Source of the DNA: Nanobdellota archaeon | GTDB lineage: Archaea > Nanobdellota > Nanobdellia > Pacearchaeales > GW2011-AR1 | Assembly (NCBI GenBank): GCA_030647095.1 | Contig: JAUSKH010000049.1 | Coordinates: forward strand, 1 to 35,239 | Length of the DNA stretch: 35,239 nucleotides | Reading direction: 5' to 3' | Shown here: positions 27,426-35,239 of the stretch, one piece after another | Numbering within the stretch: position 1 is the stretch's first letter | Layout of the letters: every line of letters begins with the position of its first letter | Program-made: the position numbers and the translations under genes | Notes under the pieces: model-generated | Told to the model about the DNA's origin: nothing | Database searches by the model: none | What the model saw: only the letters and a program-made list of their open reading frames with translations

Positions 27426-27893
27426 ATGCCATTTGAAAAGGAGTTGAAAGTATTTCTAGGCTCTGACCACGCAGGGTTTGAGACAAAAGAGAAAATAAAA
27501 AATCATCTTCAAAAACTTAAAGTAAATTATGAAGATTTAGGACCAAGTAAATACGCTCCAGGAGATGATTATCCAGATTATGCGTTTAAAGTTGCACAAA
27601 AAGTTTCTCAAAATAAAGATTATAGAGGCATCCTAATATGTGGTACAGGTCTAGGTATGCAAATAGCCGCAAATAAAGTTAAAGGAATTAGAGCAGCATC
27701 TCCTTACGATGCCTATTCAGCAAAAATGTCCCGCGCTCACAATAATACAAATATTCTTGGTCTAAGAGGAAGAAGTTTTCCATTTTCAAAAATAAAACAA
27801 ATAATAACTATCTGGTTAAAGACACCATTTAGTGAAGAAGAAAGACATAAGCATAGGATAGCCAAAATAAGCAATTATGAAAATAAAAAATGA
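27426..27893 (+). CDS. rpiB: Ribose-5-phosphate isomerase B
   Basis: VFLGSDHAGFETKEKIKNHL; DYPDYAFKVAQKV; GILICGTGLGMQIAANKVKGIRAA; ARAHNN-like RAHNNTNILGLRGR. Confidence 0.92.
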   Translation: MPFEKELKVFLGSDHAGFETKEKIKNHLQKLKVNYEDLGPSKYAPGDDYPDYAFKVAQKVSQNKDYRGILICGTGLGMQIAANKVKGIRAASPYDAYSAKMSRAHNNTNILGLRGRSFPFSKIKQIITIWLKTPFSEEERHKHRIAKISNYENKK

Positions 27894-28573
27894 ATTCTCA
27901 AATTATACCTACAATATTCTCCCAATCAAAAGAAGAATTTCTCAATCGGTTTAATCTTCTATCTAAATTCGCTCCATCTATTCAGATAGACGTTATGGAT
28001 GGCAAATTTGTAAACAACACGTCAATACCATTATCAGATATTCCAAATCTAAAAAAAATCAAAAATAAATTTGAAGTCCACCTCATGGTTTATCATCCTG
28101 AAAAGTATATAGAAAAATTAAGTTCAAAAGGATTCAAAAAAATAATTTTCCACATTGAATCATACACTGATCAAGAAGGTAAATCAGTTCAAAGGTTAAT
28201 AGAAAAAATAAAATCTCAAAATATTCAAGCTTTCATTGCAATAAATCCAGAAACCCCTCTAGAAAGAATTCTTCCATACGTTTCCTCAACAGACGGAATC
28301 TTATTCATGGGGGTACACCCAGGCAAAGAACACAAATCATTCATTCCAGAAGTCTACAAAAAAATAAAAAAGCTAAAAACATTCAACAAATCAATAATCG
28401 TCCAGGTAGATGGTGGAGTCTCTCCAAATAATATAGATCAATTAGCAAATATAGATGCAGACATTCTAAACACAGGTTCTTATGTCTCAGATTCAAAAAA
28501 TCCAATACAAGCTTTTAAAATATTGGATAACTTGTTTAAAAAAGCTAAGAGTAAAAAAAGAGGTAAACAATGA
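27890..28573 (+). CDS. rpe: Ribulose-phosphate 3-epimerase
   Basis: IQIDVMDGKFVNNTSI; FEVHLMVYHPEKYIEKL; AINPETPLERILPYVSSTDGILFMGVHPG; VQVDGGVSPNNIDQL. Confidence 0.9.
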   Translation: MNSQIIPTIFSQSKEEFLNRFNLLSKFAPSIQIDVMDGKFVNNTSIPLSDIPNLKKIKNKFEVHLMVYHPEKYIEKLSSKGFKKIIFHIESYTDQEGKSVQRLIEKIKSQNIQAFIAINPETPLERILPYVSSTDGILFMGVHPGKEHKSFIPEVYKKIKKLKTFNKSIIVQVDGGVSPNNIDQLANIDADILNTGSYVSDSKNPIQAFKILDNLFKKAKSKKRGKQ

Positions 28574-29439
28574 CGTTGTTAATATCCAGTTTTCAAGAAT
28601 CAAAAAAACTCGCAATAAATGTAGCCAAATCACTAAAGGCAGAATACACAGAAATAATATCAAAAAAATTCCCAGATAATGAAAGTAAAATAGAATTTTC
28701 CAAAAATCCTTCTAATAAAACAGTCATTATCCTAGTCTCTTTTGCTAAAGATCCTAATAAAAAAATAATTGAAACAATCCTGGCAGCAGGTATAGCAAAA
28801 GACTACAAAGCAAATAAAGTCATACTTGTAGCAACATATCTTCCATATATGCGCCAAGACAATCATTTTGAAAATTATGACGGCATGTCAGCAAAAAAGA
28901 TTCTAACAACATTAAGCAATAATTTTGATGAAATTATTGTAATCGACCCTCACCTTCATAGGATTAAACATCTCTCGCAAATTGCTCCAAACGCAAGTTC
29001 AATTACAGTAAATAAGTTAATTGAAGATTATGTTTCAAAAAAATTCTCAAACTTCAAAATAGTAGGTCCAGATGAAGAAAGCCAGCAATGGGATAAATCA
29101 ATTGCAAAAGACCTACATCAGCACGCCACTATTCTAAAGAAAACCCGTTTTTCTTCAACACATGTAAAAATAGCATCAAAAAACATCCACAGTCCTAATA
29201 TTTTAATGATTGATGATATAATAAGCACAGGCCAAACATTGTTAGAAGCAATAAAAATCGTAAAGAAGCAAGGCGCCAAGAAAGTTGTTTGCATAGGCAT
29301 CCACGGCGTTTTCGCAAACAATTCAGATAATCTTATTGCCAAGCAAGCCCAGCTTATCACTACAAACACCATCCCAAATAAGTATGCCAAAATAGATGTC
29401 TCCCCAGTTATTGTTGATGCTTTAAGAAAATATTCGTAG
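28570..29439 (+). CDS. prs: Ribose-phosphate diphosphokinase (PRPP synthetase)
   Basis: YLPYMRQDNHFENYDGMSAKKILTTL; VIDPHLHRI; IVGPDEES; ILMIDDIISTGQTLLEAI PRPP-binding loop. Confidence 0.92.
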   Translation: MTLLISSFQESKKLAINVAKSLKAEYTEIISKKFPDNESKIEFSKNPSNKTVIILVSFAKDPNKKIIETILAAGIAKDYKANKVILVATYLPYMRQDNHFENYDGMSAKKILTTLSNNFDEIIVIDPHLHRIKHLSQIAPNASSITVNKLIEDYVSKKFSNFKIVGPDEESQQWDKSIAKDLHQHATILKKTRFSSTHVKIASKNIHSPNILMIDDIISTGQTLLEAIKIVKKQGAKKVVCIGIHGVFANNSDNLIAKQAQLITTNTIPNKYAKIDVSPVIVDALRKYS

Positions 29440-29484
29440 TTCTAATATTAAGACTAAATACTCAACAAAAGATTTATATATAAA

Positions 29485-29500
29485 GTAAGGTATAACTTAC
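29485..29500. promoter_or_regulatory. Operator-like palindrome GTAAG-GTATAA-CTTAC next to the antitoxin start
   Basis: 5+5 bp palindrome downstream of TATA-like TTTATATATAAAG and 1 bp before ATG 29502. Confidence 0.45.
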
Positions 29501-29501
29501 C

Positions 29502-29771
29502 ATGGTAGAAATTGATACGGCAACTATAAGCTCAAAGGGACAGATAGTAATCCCTGCGAATATGAGAAAAGATATAAAAGAAGGAGATAGATTTTTGATT
29601 ATTAAAGATAAATCTAGTTTTCTATTAAAAAAGGCAGATGACTTAGATGAGAAATTTAAAGAGGACTTAGAATTTGCTAGAAGAACTGAAGAAGCTTACA
29701 AAAGGCATGAAAGAGGCGAATTCAAGAGAATGTCTGCTGATAAGTTCCTTGAAGAACTTGAGAAATGGTAA
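29502..29771 (+). CDS. AbrB/MazE-type antitoxin
   Basis: IDTATISSKGQIVIPANMRKDIKEGDRFLIIKDKSSFLLKKADD. Confidence 0.88.
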   Translation: MVEIDTATISSKGQIVIPANMRKDIKEGDRFLIIKDKSSFLLKKADDLDEKFKEDLEFARRTEEAYKRHERGEFKRMSADKFLEELEKW

Positions 29772-30019
29772 ATGTTAGATTTGATGATAATTTTCAGAGA
29801 GCCATTTCTAAAATAAAAGATCAAGAAATACAAAAAAGTATAAAAAACAAAATTAAAAAAATAATTGAAAATCCAGAAATAGGAAAACCGAGGCGTAATG
29901 TAAGAAAGGGAACTAGAGAAGTTTATGTTGGTGGCGAAAGTTTTAGGATTTCTTATAATTATTATAAAGAACAAGATCTGATTGAATTTTTGGATTTTTA
30001 TCACAAAGACGGGCAGTAA
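29765..30019 (+). CDS. RelE/ParE-family toxin
   Basis: VRFDDNFQRAISKIKDQEIQKSIKNKIKKIIENPEIGKPRRNVRKGTREVYVGGESFRISYNYYKEQDLIEFLDFYHKDGQ. Confidence 0.88.
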   Translation: MVNVRFDDNFQRAISKIKDQEIQKSIKNKIKKIIENPEIGKPRRNVRKGTREVYVGGESFRISYNYYKEQDLIEFLDFYHKDGQ

Positions 30020-30029
30020 TTATCAAAAT

Positions 30030-30147
30030 ACAGAGAATTTGAAACTAAAGGTAACTCAATTATCCTAATTCTCTGTCTGGAGACAGCAAGATTTATTGAG
30101 GACTTTAAATCTTGGGTGCTCAAGATGCAATGCCTCAAGCATCTTGA
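30030..30147. repeat. Three tandem stem-loops, the last two with complementary loops
   Basis: ACAGAGAATT (30030-30039)/AATTCTCTGT (30067-30076); CAAGATTTA (30087-30095)/TAAATCTTG (30106-30114); TCAAGATGC (30120-30128)/GCATCTTGA (30139-30147); loop TTGAGG vs loop CCTCAA. Confidence 0.7.
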
Positions 30148-30227
30148 CAATTCGAATGAACGGTAACAAATCAACCAAATTCTCCATACACAGAAAAGAA
30201 TAAAAAGAGGAAAAAAGACCTCTAAAC

Positions 30228-30785
30228 ATGGAAGATAGTGCAGTTTTAGAACTAGAAAAGCCGGAAACACAATTAAACGAGTCGCAAACACAAGTACTTC
30301 TTATTCCTCCAAAATCACAAATAAGACCTTCTTCTCAACAAACTATAGCTGGAAATAAGTATGATCTCGTTTTAGCATGTCACCCAGATGCACGAGATAA
30401 TTATGAATTATATGACAAAATAGTTAACTTAGTTGAAGAAAAAAAAGGATTAAGAATATACTCTCCCCACACAGATATAAAAAATGGAAACGACCTTGAA
30501 GATACTATAAATTTCACAGTAACAGAAGCAATCCCAAGAACAAAAGCAGTTATAGTTAGCTTAACCACTATAACTCCACAAATTCAAGAAATGTTTGATG
30601 CAACCTATCTTAACAACAGACCATTTCTACTATTCTATGCATCAGGAACAACACCCTTTAACGAAAGGAATGCTATAGCTATAAGATCACACCCTACATT
30701 TCGCGGAGAATTCATTTACAGATCAGATGAACACGCTCTAAGTTTATTAGAATCAAGAATGACTCGTCTTATTGGAACAGGATAA
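30228..30785 (+). CDS. Hypothetical protein, possible nucleoside-deoxyribosyltransferase/TIR-like Rossmann fold
   Basis: YDLVLACHPDARDNYELYDKIVNLVEEKKGLRIYSPHTD...AIPRTKAVIVSLTTITPQIQEMFDATYLNNRPFLLFY; fold call is weak. Confidence 0.4.
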   Translation: MEDSAVLELEKPETQLNESQTQVLLIPPKSQIRPSSQQTIAGNKYDLVLACHPDARDNYELYDKIVNLVEEKKGLRIYSPHTDIKNGNDLEDTINFTVTEAIPRTKAVIVSLTTITPQIQEMFDATYLNNRPFLLFYASGTTPFNERNAIAIRSHPTFRGEFIYRSDEHALSLLESRMTRLIGTG

Positions 30786-30864
30786 ATTCTAAGTTATAAA
30801 TACAGCAGTCAGTTCTTTTAACATCAATCCCAACATTTATAACCCTCTTCCATAATCTATTTTT

Positions 30865-31584
30865 ATGACAGCATTGATAGAATTGAAGGATGTAGCAAAA
30901 TATTATGAAATGGGAGAGAATCTTGTTAAAGCAGTAGACAATATCTCAATAAAGATAGAAAAAGAAGATTTTGTTGCTATTATGGGTCCCTCCGGAAGTG
31001 GAAAATCAACAACAATGAATCTAGTTGGCTCTCTTGATTTATCAACTAAAGGCAATATATACCTAGATGGAAGAGATATAGAAAATTTAGATGAATCGCA
31101 GCTAGCTCAAATAAGAGGAAGAAAAATAGGTTTCATCTTCCAAAGTTTTAATCTAATTCCAAATCTTACTGCAAAAGAAAATGTCATGCTCCCAATGCTT
31201 TTTCAGGATATTCCTAAACCAGAACGTGAAAAAAGAGCAGAAAAATTACTAGTCCAAGTAGACCTTTCAGACAGGGCAGATCACTATCCAAACCAGCTTT
31301 CAGGCGGCCAGCAACAGCGAGTCGCTATAGCCCGTGCACTTGCAAACGACCCAGAAGTAATATTAGCAGACGAACCAACAGGAAATCTAGATACAAAAAC
31401 AGGGGAAAAAGTTTTACATTTTCTCGAAGAATTACACAAGCAAGGAAAAACAATCATCATGGTTACACACGACCCTCATTTAGCAGAAGCCAATGCCAGA
31501 ACAATTTATTGGATGAAAGATGGAAAAATAGAAAAGGTAACTAAGAAAGTAGGCAAGGTGTGGAAAACAGTCGCTAAATCATAA
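30865..31584 (+). CDS. ABC transporter ATP-binding protein (LolD/MacB/FtsE type)
   Basis: [72 protein letters not shown]. Confidence 0.95.
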   Translation: MTALIELKDVAKYYEMGENLVKAVDNISIKIEKEDFVAIMGPSGSGKSTTMNLVGSLDLSTKGNIYLDGRDIENLDESQLAQIRGRKIGFIFQSFNLIPNLTAKENVMLPMLFQDIPKPEREKRAEKLLVQVDLSDRADHYPNQLSGGQQQRVAIARALANDPEVILADEPTGNLDTKTGEKVLHFLEELHKQGKTIIMVTHDPHLAEANARTIYWMKDGKIEKVTKKVGKVWKTVAKS

Positions 31585-31597
31585 ATCTACTTCCTTT

Positions 31598-31738
31598 TTT
31601 ATTGTCAAATTGGGTTTAATACCCCGCAGCTTTGCTGCGTCGTCCGATTTGACAATTAGAGATTTCCGTCCTGAAGCCGAGCGTAATACCCCATCAGCTT
31701 GCTGTGGGGATAGGGAAGGCTTAGGAAATCTCTTTATA
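31598..31738 (+). repeat. Two-module palindromic repeat, copy D
   Basis: TTTATTGTCAAATTGGGTTTAATACCCCGCAGCTTTGCTGCG...GGAAATCTCTTTATA; close to copy C. Confidence 0.92.
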
Positions 31739-31770
31739 GAACTGTACAAAGCACCTTCAAACTTTTAACA

Positions 31771-31800
31771 ATGGAAATATTTATAAGTGATGGAAATATT
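31771..31800. promoter_or_regulatory. Direct-repeat operator flanking a TATA-like box upstream of AbrB-PIN
   Basis: ATGGAAATATT at 31771-31781 and 31790-31800 around TATTTATAAG. Confidence 0.5.
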
Positions 31801-31808
31801 AGTTATTT

Positions 31809-32069
31809 ATGGAAAAAATAGTATCTTTTGACAAACAAGGAAGATTATACATTCCTGAAGAAATAAGGAAAATCTTGCAGTTTAATAAGACTTTAGTATT
31901 GAGAGTCTATGATAAGTCGCTTGTTATTGAACCAATTGATGATGATCCAATTGAAGCCTTAAGCAAGCTTGGAAAAGAAAAACTAAAAAGAAAGTCAATT
32001 GAGACTCTAAAAAAGGAAGCTAGGGGAGAGATAGAAAAAAATGCATTCAAAAAAATACGCAGATTCTGA
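31809..32069 (+). CDS. AbrB/SpoVT-type antitoxin
   Basis: MEKIVSFDKQGRLYIPEEIRKILQFNKTLVLRVYDKSLVIEPIDD. Confidence 0.87.
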   Translation: MEKIVSFDKQGRLYIPEEIRKILQFNKTLVLRVYDKSLVIEPIDDDPIEALSKLGKEKLKRKSIETLKKEARGEIEKNAFKKIRRF

Positions 32070-32442
32070 TTTTTTCTTGGCTTTGTTAAAAGATTCTGAT
32101 TGGCTTAAAGAAAAAGCGAAGAAAATATATGAAGAAAATAAGAAATCTATTTATGTTTCCCCATTTACAGTAGTGGAGCTGATGGTTGTTTGCATCAGAG
32201 AAGAGATTCCACTAAAAGAAACCCTCTTGCAAATATCTAGAATCGCCGAATTAACGTTTATTAAGTGGGATTTATTTTTTAAGGCTGCTGAATATGTTGA
32301 AAATGGAGCAACTGTCTTTGATGCCTTGCTTATGGCGTTCGCTAAAGAAAGTGAAGTAGCTTTCTCCGAAGAAAGTGAGATAATTAGCTCCGATAAAATA
32401 TATGAAAAATTTGGGTTTAAAGTAATAGATTTAAAGAAATAA
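32041..32442 (+). CDS. PIN-domain toxin (VapC-like)
   Basis: KYADSDFFLALLKDSDWLKEKAKKIYEENKKSIYVSPFTVVELMVV; GATVFDALLMAFA; IISSDKIYEKFGFKVIDL. Confidence 0.83.
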   Translation: MHSKKYADSDFFLALLKDSDWLKEKAKKIYEENKKSIYVSPFTVVELMVVCIREEIPLKETLLQISRIAELTFIKWDLFFKAAEYVENGATVFDALLMAFAKESEVAFSEESEIISSDKIYEKFGFKVIDLKK

Positions 32443-32449
32443 ACAAAAC

Positions 32450-32481
32450 TAACTACTATTATAATAACTATAAAGTAGTTA
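32450..32481. repeat. Stem-loop immediately downstream of the PIN toxin
   Basis: TAACTACT-A-TTATA-ATAAC-TATAA-AGTAGTTA: 8+5 bp stem with one bulge. Confidence 0.65.
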
Positions 32482-32523
32482 CAAAATCAAAAGGTTTAAA
32501 AACAGTTTCTTCTAAAGAAAAAT

Positions 32524-33363
32524 ATGACTGAACAACAATATAAAATAATGAGGGCAAACCCATTGCCAACAAAAACATTAGCAGAAATTCCTTACAGAAA
32601 CAAAACTCTTACAGTAGCGTTTCCTGCCTTCGGACCTAATTATTTCTCAAAGAATATAAAAAATATGCAGGGCGTATATTTTCATCCTAAAACAAGGAAG
32701 AAAATATCGTTCAGAGAACCAACGACTGCTGAATCAATAGCAGTTGCTTCATTTGCCTTTAAAAACATGAAGAGAGCACCAGAATTTGTTTATGTAAAAA
32801 AAGAAATTTTTAATCCTAAATGGTTACAGATAGGCAGAATTTTAAAAACTTCAGAAGGCATTTATGTAAATCCTCCAAAAAGTGAGAAAGGCGAGGTTCT
32901 TACCGATGATAGAAAACTTAAAGAATACCTTACACAAAAAGCAAAGAAAAATAATATATATTTAATGGAGAATGACTTTGCGTTTGCTCCTTACGAGTCA
33001 TTTAAGCATGATGTTCAGGACTCTGGTGATTTTGTAGAAGGTGGTCTGGCACGCGCTTTAGAGTATACTAAAGAAAAAAAAGCCAAAATGTTAGAAGCAA
33101 TCGTAAATCCAAAAGTCTTTAATTTAGGAGTTAATGTATTTGGTTTCGAGCAAGTTAAAGAGCCAACAATAACGGTTGCTACTCTATCTTCTAACAAATG
33201 CTCTGATGATGAATGGTTGGATGAAGGGTTAGACGTAGGTGGCTACGGCTGGGACATCAACGAAGGCTGTGTTTTTGGAGTGTTGAGCCAAGCAGCATAT
33301 CTTTTTTTGAACATATACGTGACAAACATTTTTAAATCAAAATCACACTCGAATTTCAAATGA
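32524..33363 (+). CDS. Hypothetical protein, possibly with an eroded C-terminus
   Basis: 279-aa ORF; last ~20 codons run through a TATA-like TTTTTAAATC and overlap the next start. Confidence 0.6.
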   Translation: MTEQQYKIMRANPLPTKTLAEIPYRNKTLTVAFPAFGPNYFSKNIKNMQGVYFHPKTRKKISFREPTTAESIAVASFAFKNMKRAPEFVYVKKEIFNPKWLQIGRILKTSEGIYVNPPKSEKGEVLTDDRKLKEYLTQKAKKNNIYLMENDFAFAPYESFKHDVQDSGDFVEGGLARALEYTKEKKAKMLEAIVNPKVFNLGVNVFGFEQVKEPTITVATLSSNKCSDDEWLDEGLDVGGYGWDINEGCVFGVLSQAAYLFLNIYVTNIFKSKSHSNFK

Positions 33364-34226
33364 AAAGCAAACAAATAAACTTAGTAATACTCAGCACTTT
33401 AATCGTATTCTTAACTCTAAGCAACGTTTCAGCCATTTTAATATCCTCAATTACTGTTGATAAAATAACTCCTGGAAATAGCGGCAACGTACGCCTTGTA
33501 ATTGAAAACGATCTTAGTTCAGAAATCACAGACGTTTCTGTTACACTTGACCTGAAAGCTCTTCCTTTAACTTCCATAGGTAGCGCACAGGATTCAGTAG
33601 ATAAAATCAGAAAAAATGATGATGAAATCATGGGATTCAAATTAAAATCAGCACCAGACGCTAAAGCAGGAGATTACCAAGTTCCATATACAATTCAATA
33701 TACAGATGGCGATACTAAAAAAACAGAAACAGGGTCGTTAGGAGTAACAATTTCTGCAAGTCCAGAGTTAACATTTACAGTATCAACTGAAAACCCAGTT
33801 GTAGGACAAAAAGGAAAAGTCACTCTTAAAGTCGTAAATCAAGGATTAGCAGACGCAAAATTCGTTTCAGTAAGAATTGCTCCTGTAGGCTTTACTTTAC
33901 TTTCAGATGATGAAGTATACATCGGCTCTATTAGTTCAGACGATTTTGAAACAGCTAATTTTGATGTTATTTTCAACAACGAAAATGAAAGATTGAGTGC
34001 AATTATTCAATATACTGATTTTGATAATCAAAAAGTCGTAAAAAGTATAGATCTACCTATAACAGTTTACACAGAACAAAAAGCTTTAGAGTTGGGAATC
34101 ATAAAAAAGAGATATACTGTTTTTTATTTTATAGGTATAATACTAATTATAATCTTAATTATCGTATGGCGCATGATACGTAAACGTCAAAGACTAAAGA
34201 GAAGCATGAAAGAAAAGGAGGCATAA
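33360..34226 (+). CDS. CARDB/COG1361-like extracellular protein with signal peptide and C-terminal TM
   Basis: Signal-like LVILSTLIVFLTLSNVSAI; repeated Ig-like VGQKGKVTLKVVNQGLADAKFVSVRI; C-terminal FYFIGIILIIILIIVWRMIRKRQR. Confidence 0.75.
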   Translation: MKSKQINLVILSTLIVFLTLSNVSAILISSITVDKITPGNSGNVRLVIENDLSSEITDVSVTLDLKALPLTSIGSAQDSVDKIRKNDDEIMGFKLKSAPDAKAGDYQVPYTIQYTDGDTKKTETGSLGVTISASPELTFTVSTENPVVGQKGKVTLKVVNQGLADAKFVSVRIAPVGFTLLSDDEVYIGSISSDDFETANFDVIFNNENERLSAIIQYTDFDNQKVVKSIDLPITVYTEQKALELGIIKKRYTVFYFIGIILIIILIIVWRMIRKRQRLKRSMKEKEA

Positions 34227-34234
34227 ACATCTAC

Positions 34235-35239
34235 ATGAGAGCAGAATATTTCACTCTTGCTTTTAGAAATTTAAAGAAAAGGGGAATACGCTCCTGGCTT
34301 ACAATGCTTGGAATTTTTATCGGTATTGCAGCAGTTGTTTCTCTAATATCTCTTGGCAACGCTCTACAAACAGCAATTACAGGTCAATTTTCGTCTCTTT
34401 CTCCAGACCTTCTTCTAGTTACCGGAGCTGAAGTAGGATTTGGACCTCCTGGAAGTACAGCAGTGAAAAAACTAATAGACCATGACCTAAATATTATAGA
34501 AGCAGTTTCTAATGTAGACACAGCTATACCCAGGCTTATCAGAGTCGTAAAAGTTGAATTCAATAAAGCTTCCAACTTTTACTATATCGCAAGCATTCCT
34601 TCTGAACAAGAACAGATTACTGAAATATACTCTCTTTTTAGTATGAAAATACTTGAAGGAAGACTTCTAACCTCGACAGATAGGGGAAAGGTCGTTTTAG
34701 GAAATGATTTCATCTCAAATAATGAATTTGGGAAAAAAATAAGAGTTGGAACTATTTTAAAAATTCAAGGAAAGAATTTCGAAGTTATCGGCATACTAAA
34801 AAAAGCAAGCAGTTTTCAAATCAATTCAGCAATATTAATGCCAGAAGACAACTTAAAAGAAATTCTAAACATTGGAGACGAAATAGATGCTATCGCAGTT
34901 AAAGTAAATGATGAAAAGAATGTAGAATCAGTTGCAGAAGAAATAAAGCATAAATTAAGAAAAGACAGGAATGAAAAAGAAGGCGAAGAAGATTTTCAAG
35001 TTCAGACTCCTGTCCAAGCTTTACAAACAGTCAACACAATTCTTTCTGTAATAAAAATTGTAATTACAGGAATAGCTGCAATCTCTCTTTTAATAGGGGG
35101 AATAGGAATAGCAAACACAATGTTCACCTCTGTATTAGAAAGAACAAAAGAAATAGGAGTAATGAAAGCAATCGGCGCAAAAAATTCCGATATTCTTTAC
35201 ATCTTCCTTATAGAATCAGGTCTTCTCGGTCTCGTCGGC
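34235..35239 (+). CDS. MacB/FtsX-like ABC transporter permease (partial, runs off the window)
   Basis: My translation: MRAEYFTLAFRNLKKRGIRSWLTMLGIFIGIAAVVSLISLGNAL...GGIGIANTMFTSVLERTKEIGVMKAIGAKNSDIL; absent from the ORF track because there is no stop. Confidence 0.92.
   Translation, partial: MRAEYFTLAFRNLKKRGIRSWLTMLGIFIGIAAVVSLISLGNALQTAITGQFSSLSPDLLLVTGAEVGFGPPGSTAVKKLIDHDLNIIEAVSNVDTAIPRLIRVVKVEFNKASNFYYIASIPSEQEQITEIYSLFSMKILEGRLLTSTDRGKVVLGNDFISNNEFGKKIRVGTILKIQGKNFEVIGILKKASSFQINSAILMPEDNLKEILNIGDEIDAIAVKVNDEKNVESVAEEIKHKLRKDRNEKEGEEDFQVQTPVQALQTVNTILSVIKIVITGIAAISLLIGGIGIANTMFTSVLERTKEIGVMKAIGAKNSDILYIFLIESGLLGLVG

Noticed and set aside
30001-30291. 96-aa minus-strand ORF over the hairpin cluster
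   Set aside because: Overlaps the start of the 30228 gene and is composed of inverted-repeat sequence; more likely non-coding

Overview
AT-rich archaeal window. A DPANN-like or other small archaeal lineage is my inference, from STT3/AglB-type N-glycosylation genes, TATA-like promoters and archaeal-style toxin-antitoxin (TA) pairs. It is dominated by surface-glycan genes: glycosyltransferases, methyltransferases, a flippase, a GlcNAc-1-P transferase, an STT3 oligosaccharyltransferase, and a heptose module (GmhA, HldE, and a GT9-Nudix fusion). Other modules are exonuclease VII (XseA/XseB), QueC, an overlapping RpiB-Rpe-Prs operon, SpoIIM, and a MacB/LolD-like ABC transporter truncated at the window end. 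A defence/selfish-gene island at about 6.0-11.7 kb holds a truncated RadC remnant, a DUF4143-type ATPase, a solitary DpnI homologue, a nucleoside-deoxyribosyltransferase plus unknown-protein pair, and two TA pairs. Two more TA pairs lie at about 29.5 and 31.8 kb. The most striking non-coding signal is a ~142-bp two-module palindromic repeat in four copies (15124, 16900, 20523, 31598). It has compensatory base changes in its stems. Two near-identical inverted copies bracket a GT39-like gene, one copy supplies the start codon and N-terminus of a glycosyltransferase ORF, and two copies supply stop codons. A second recurring pattern is stem-loops directly downstream of the TA toxins, two of them as tandem hairpins with complementary loops.
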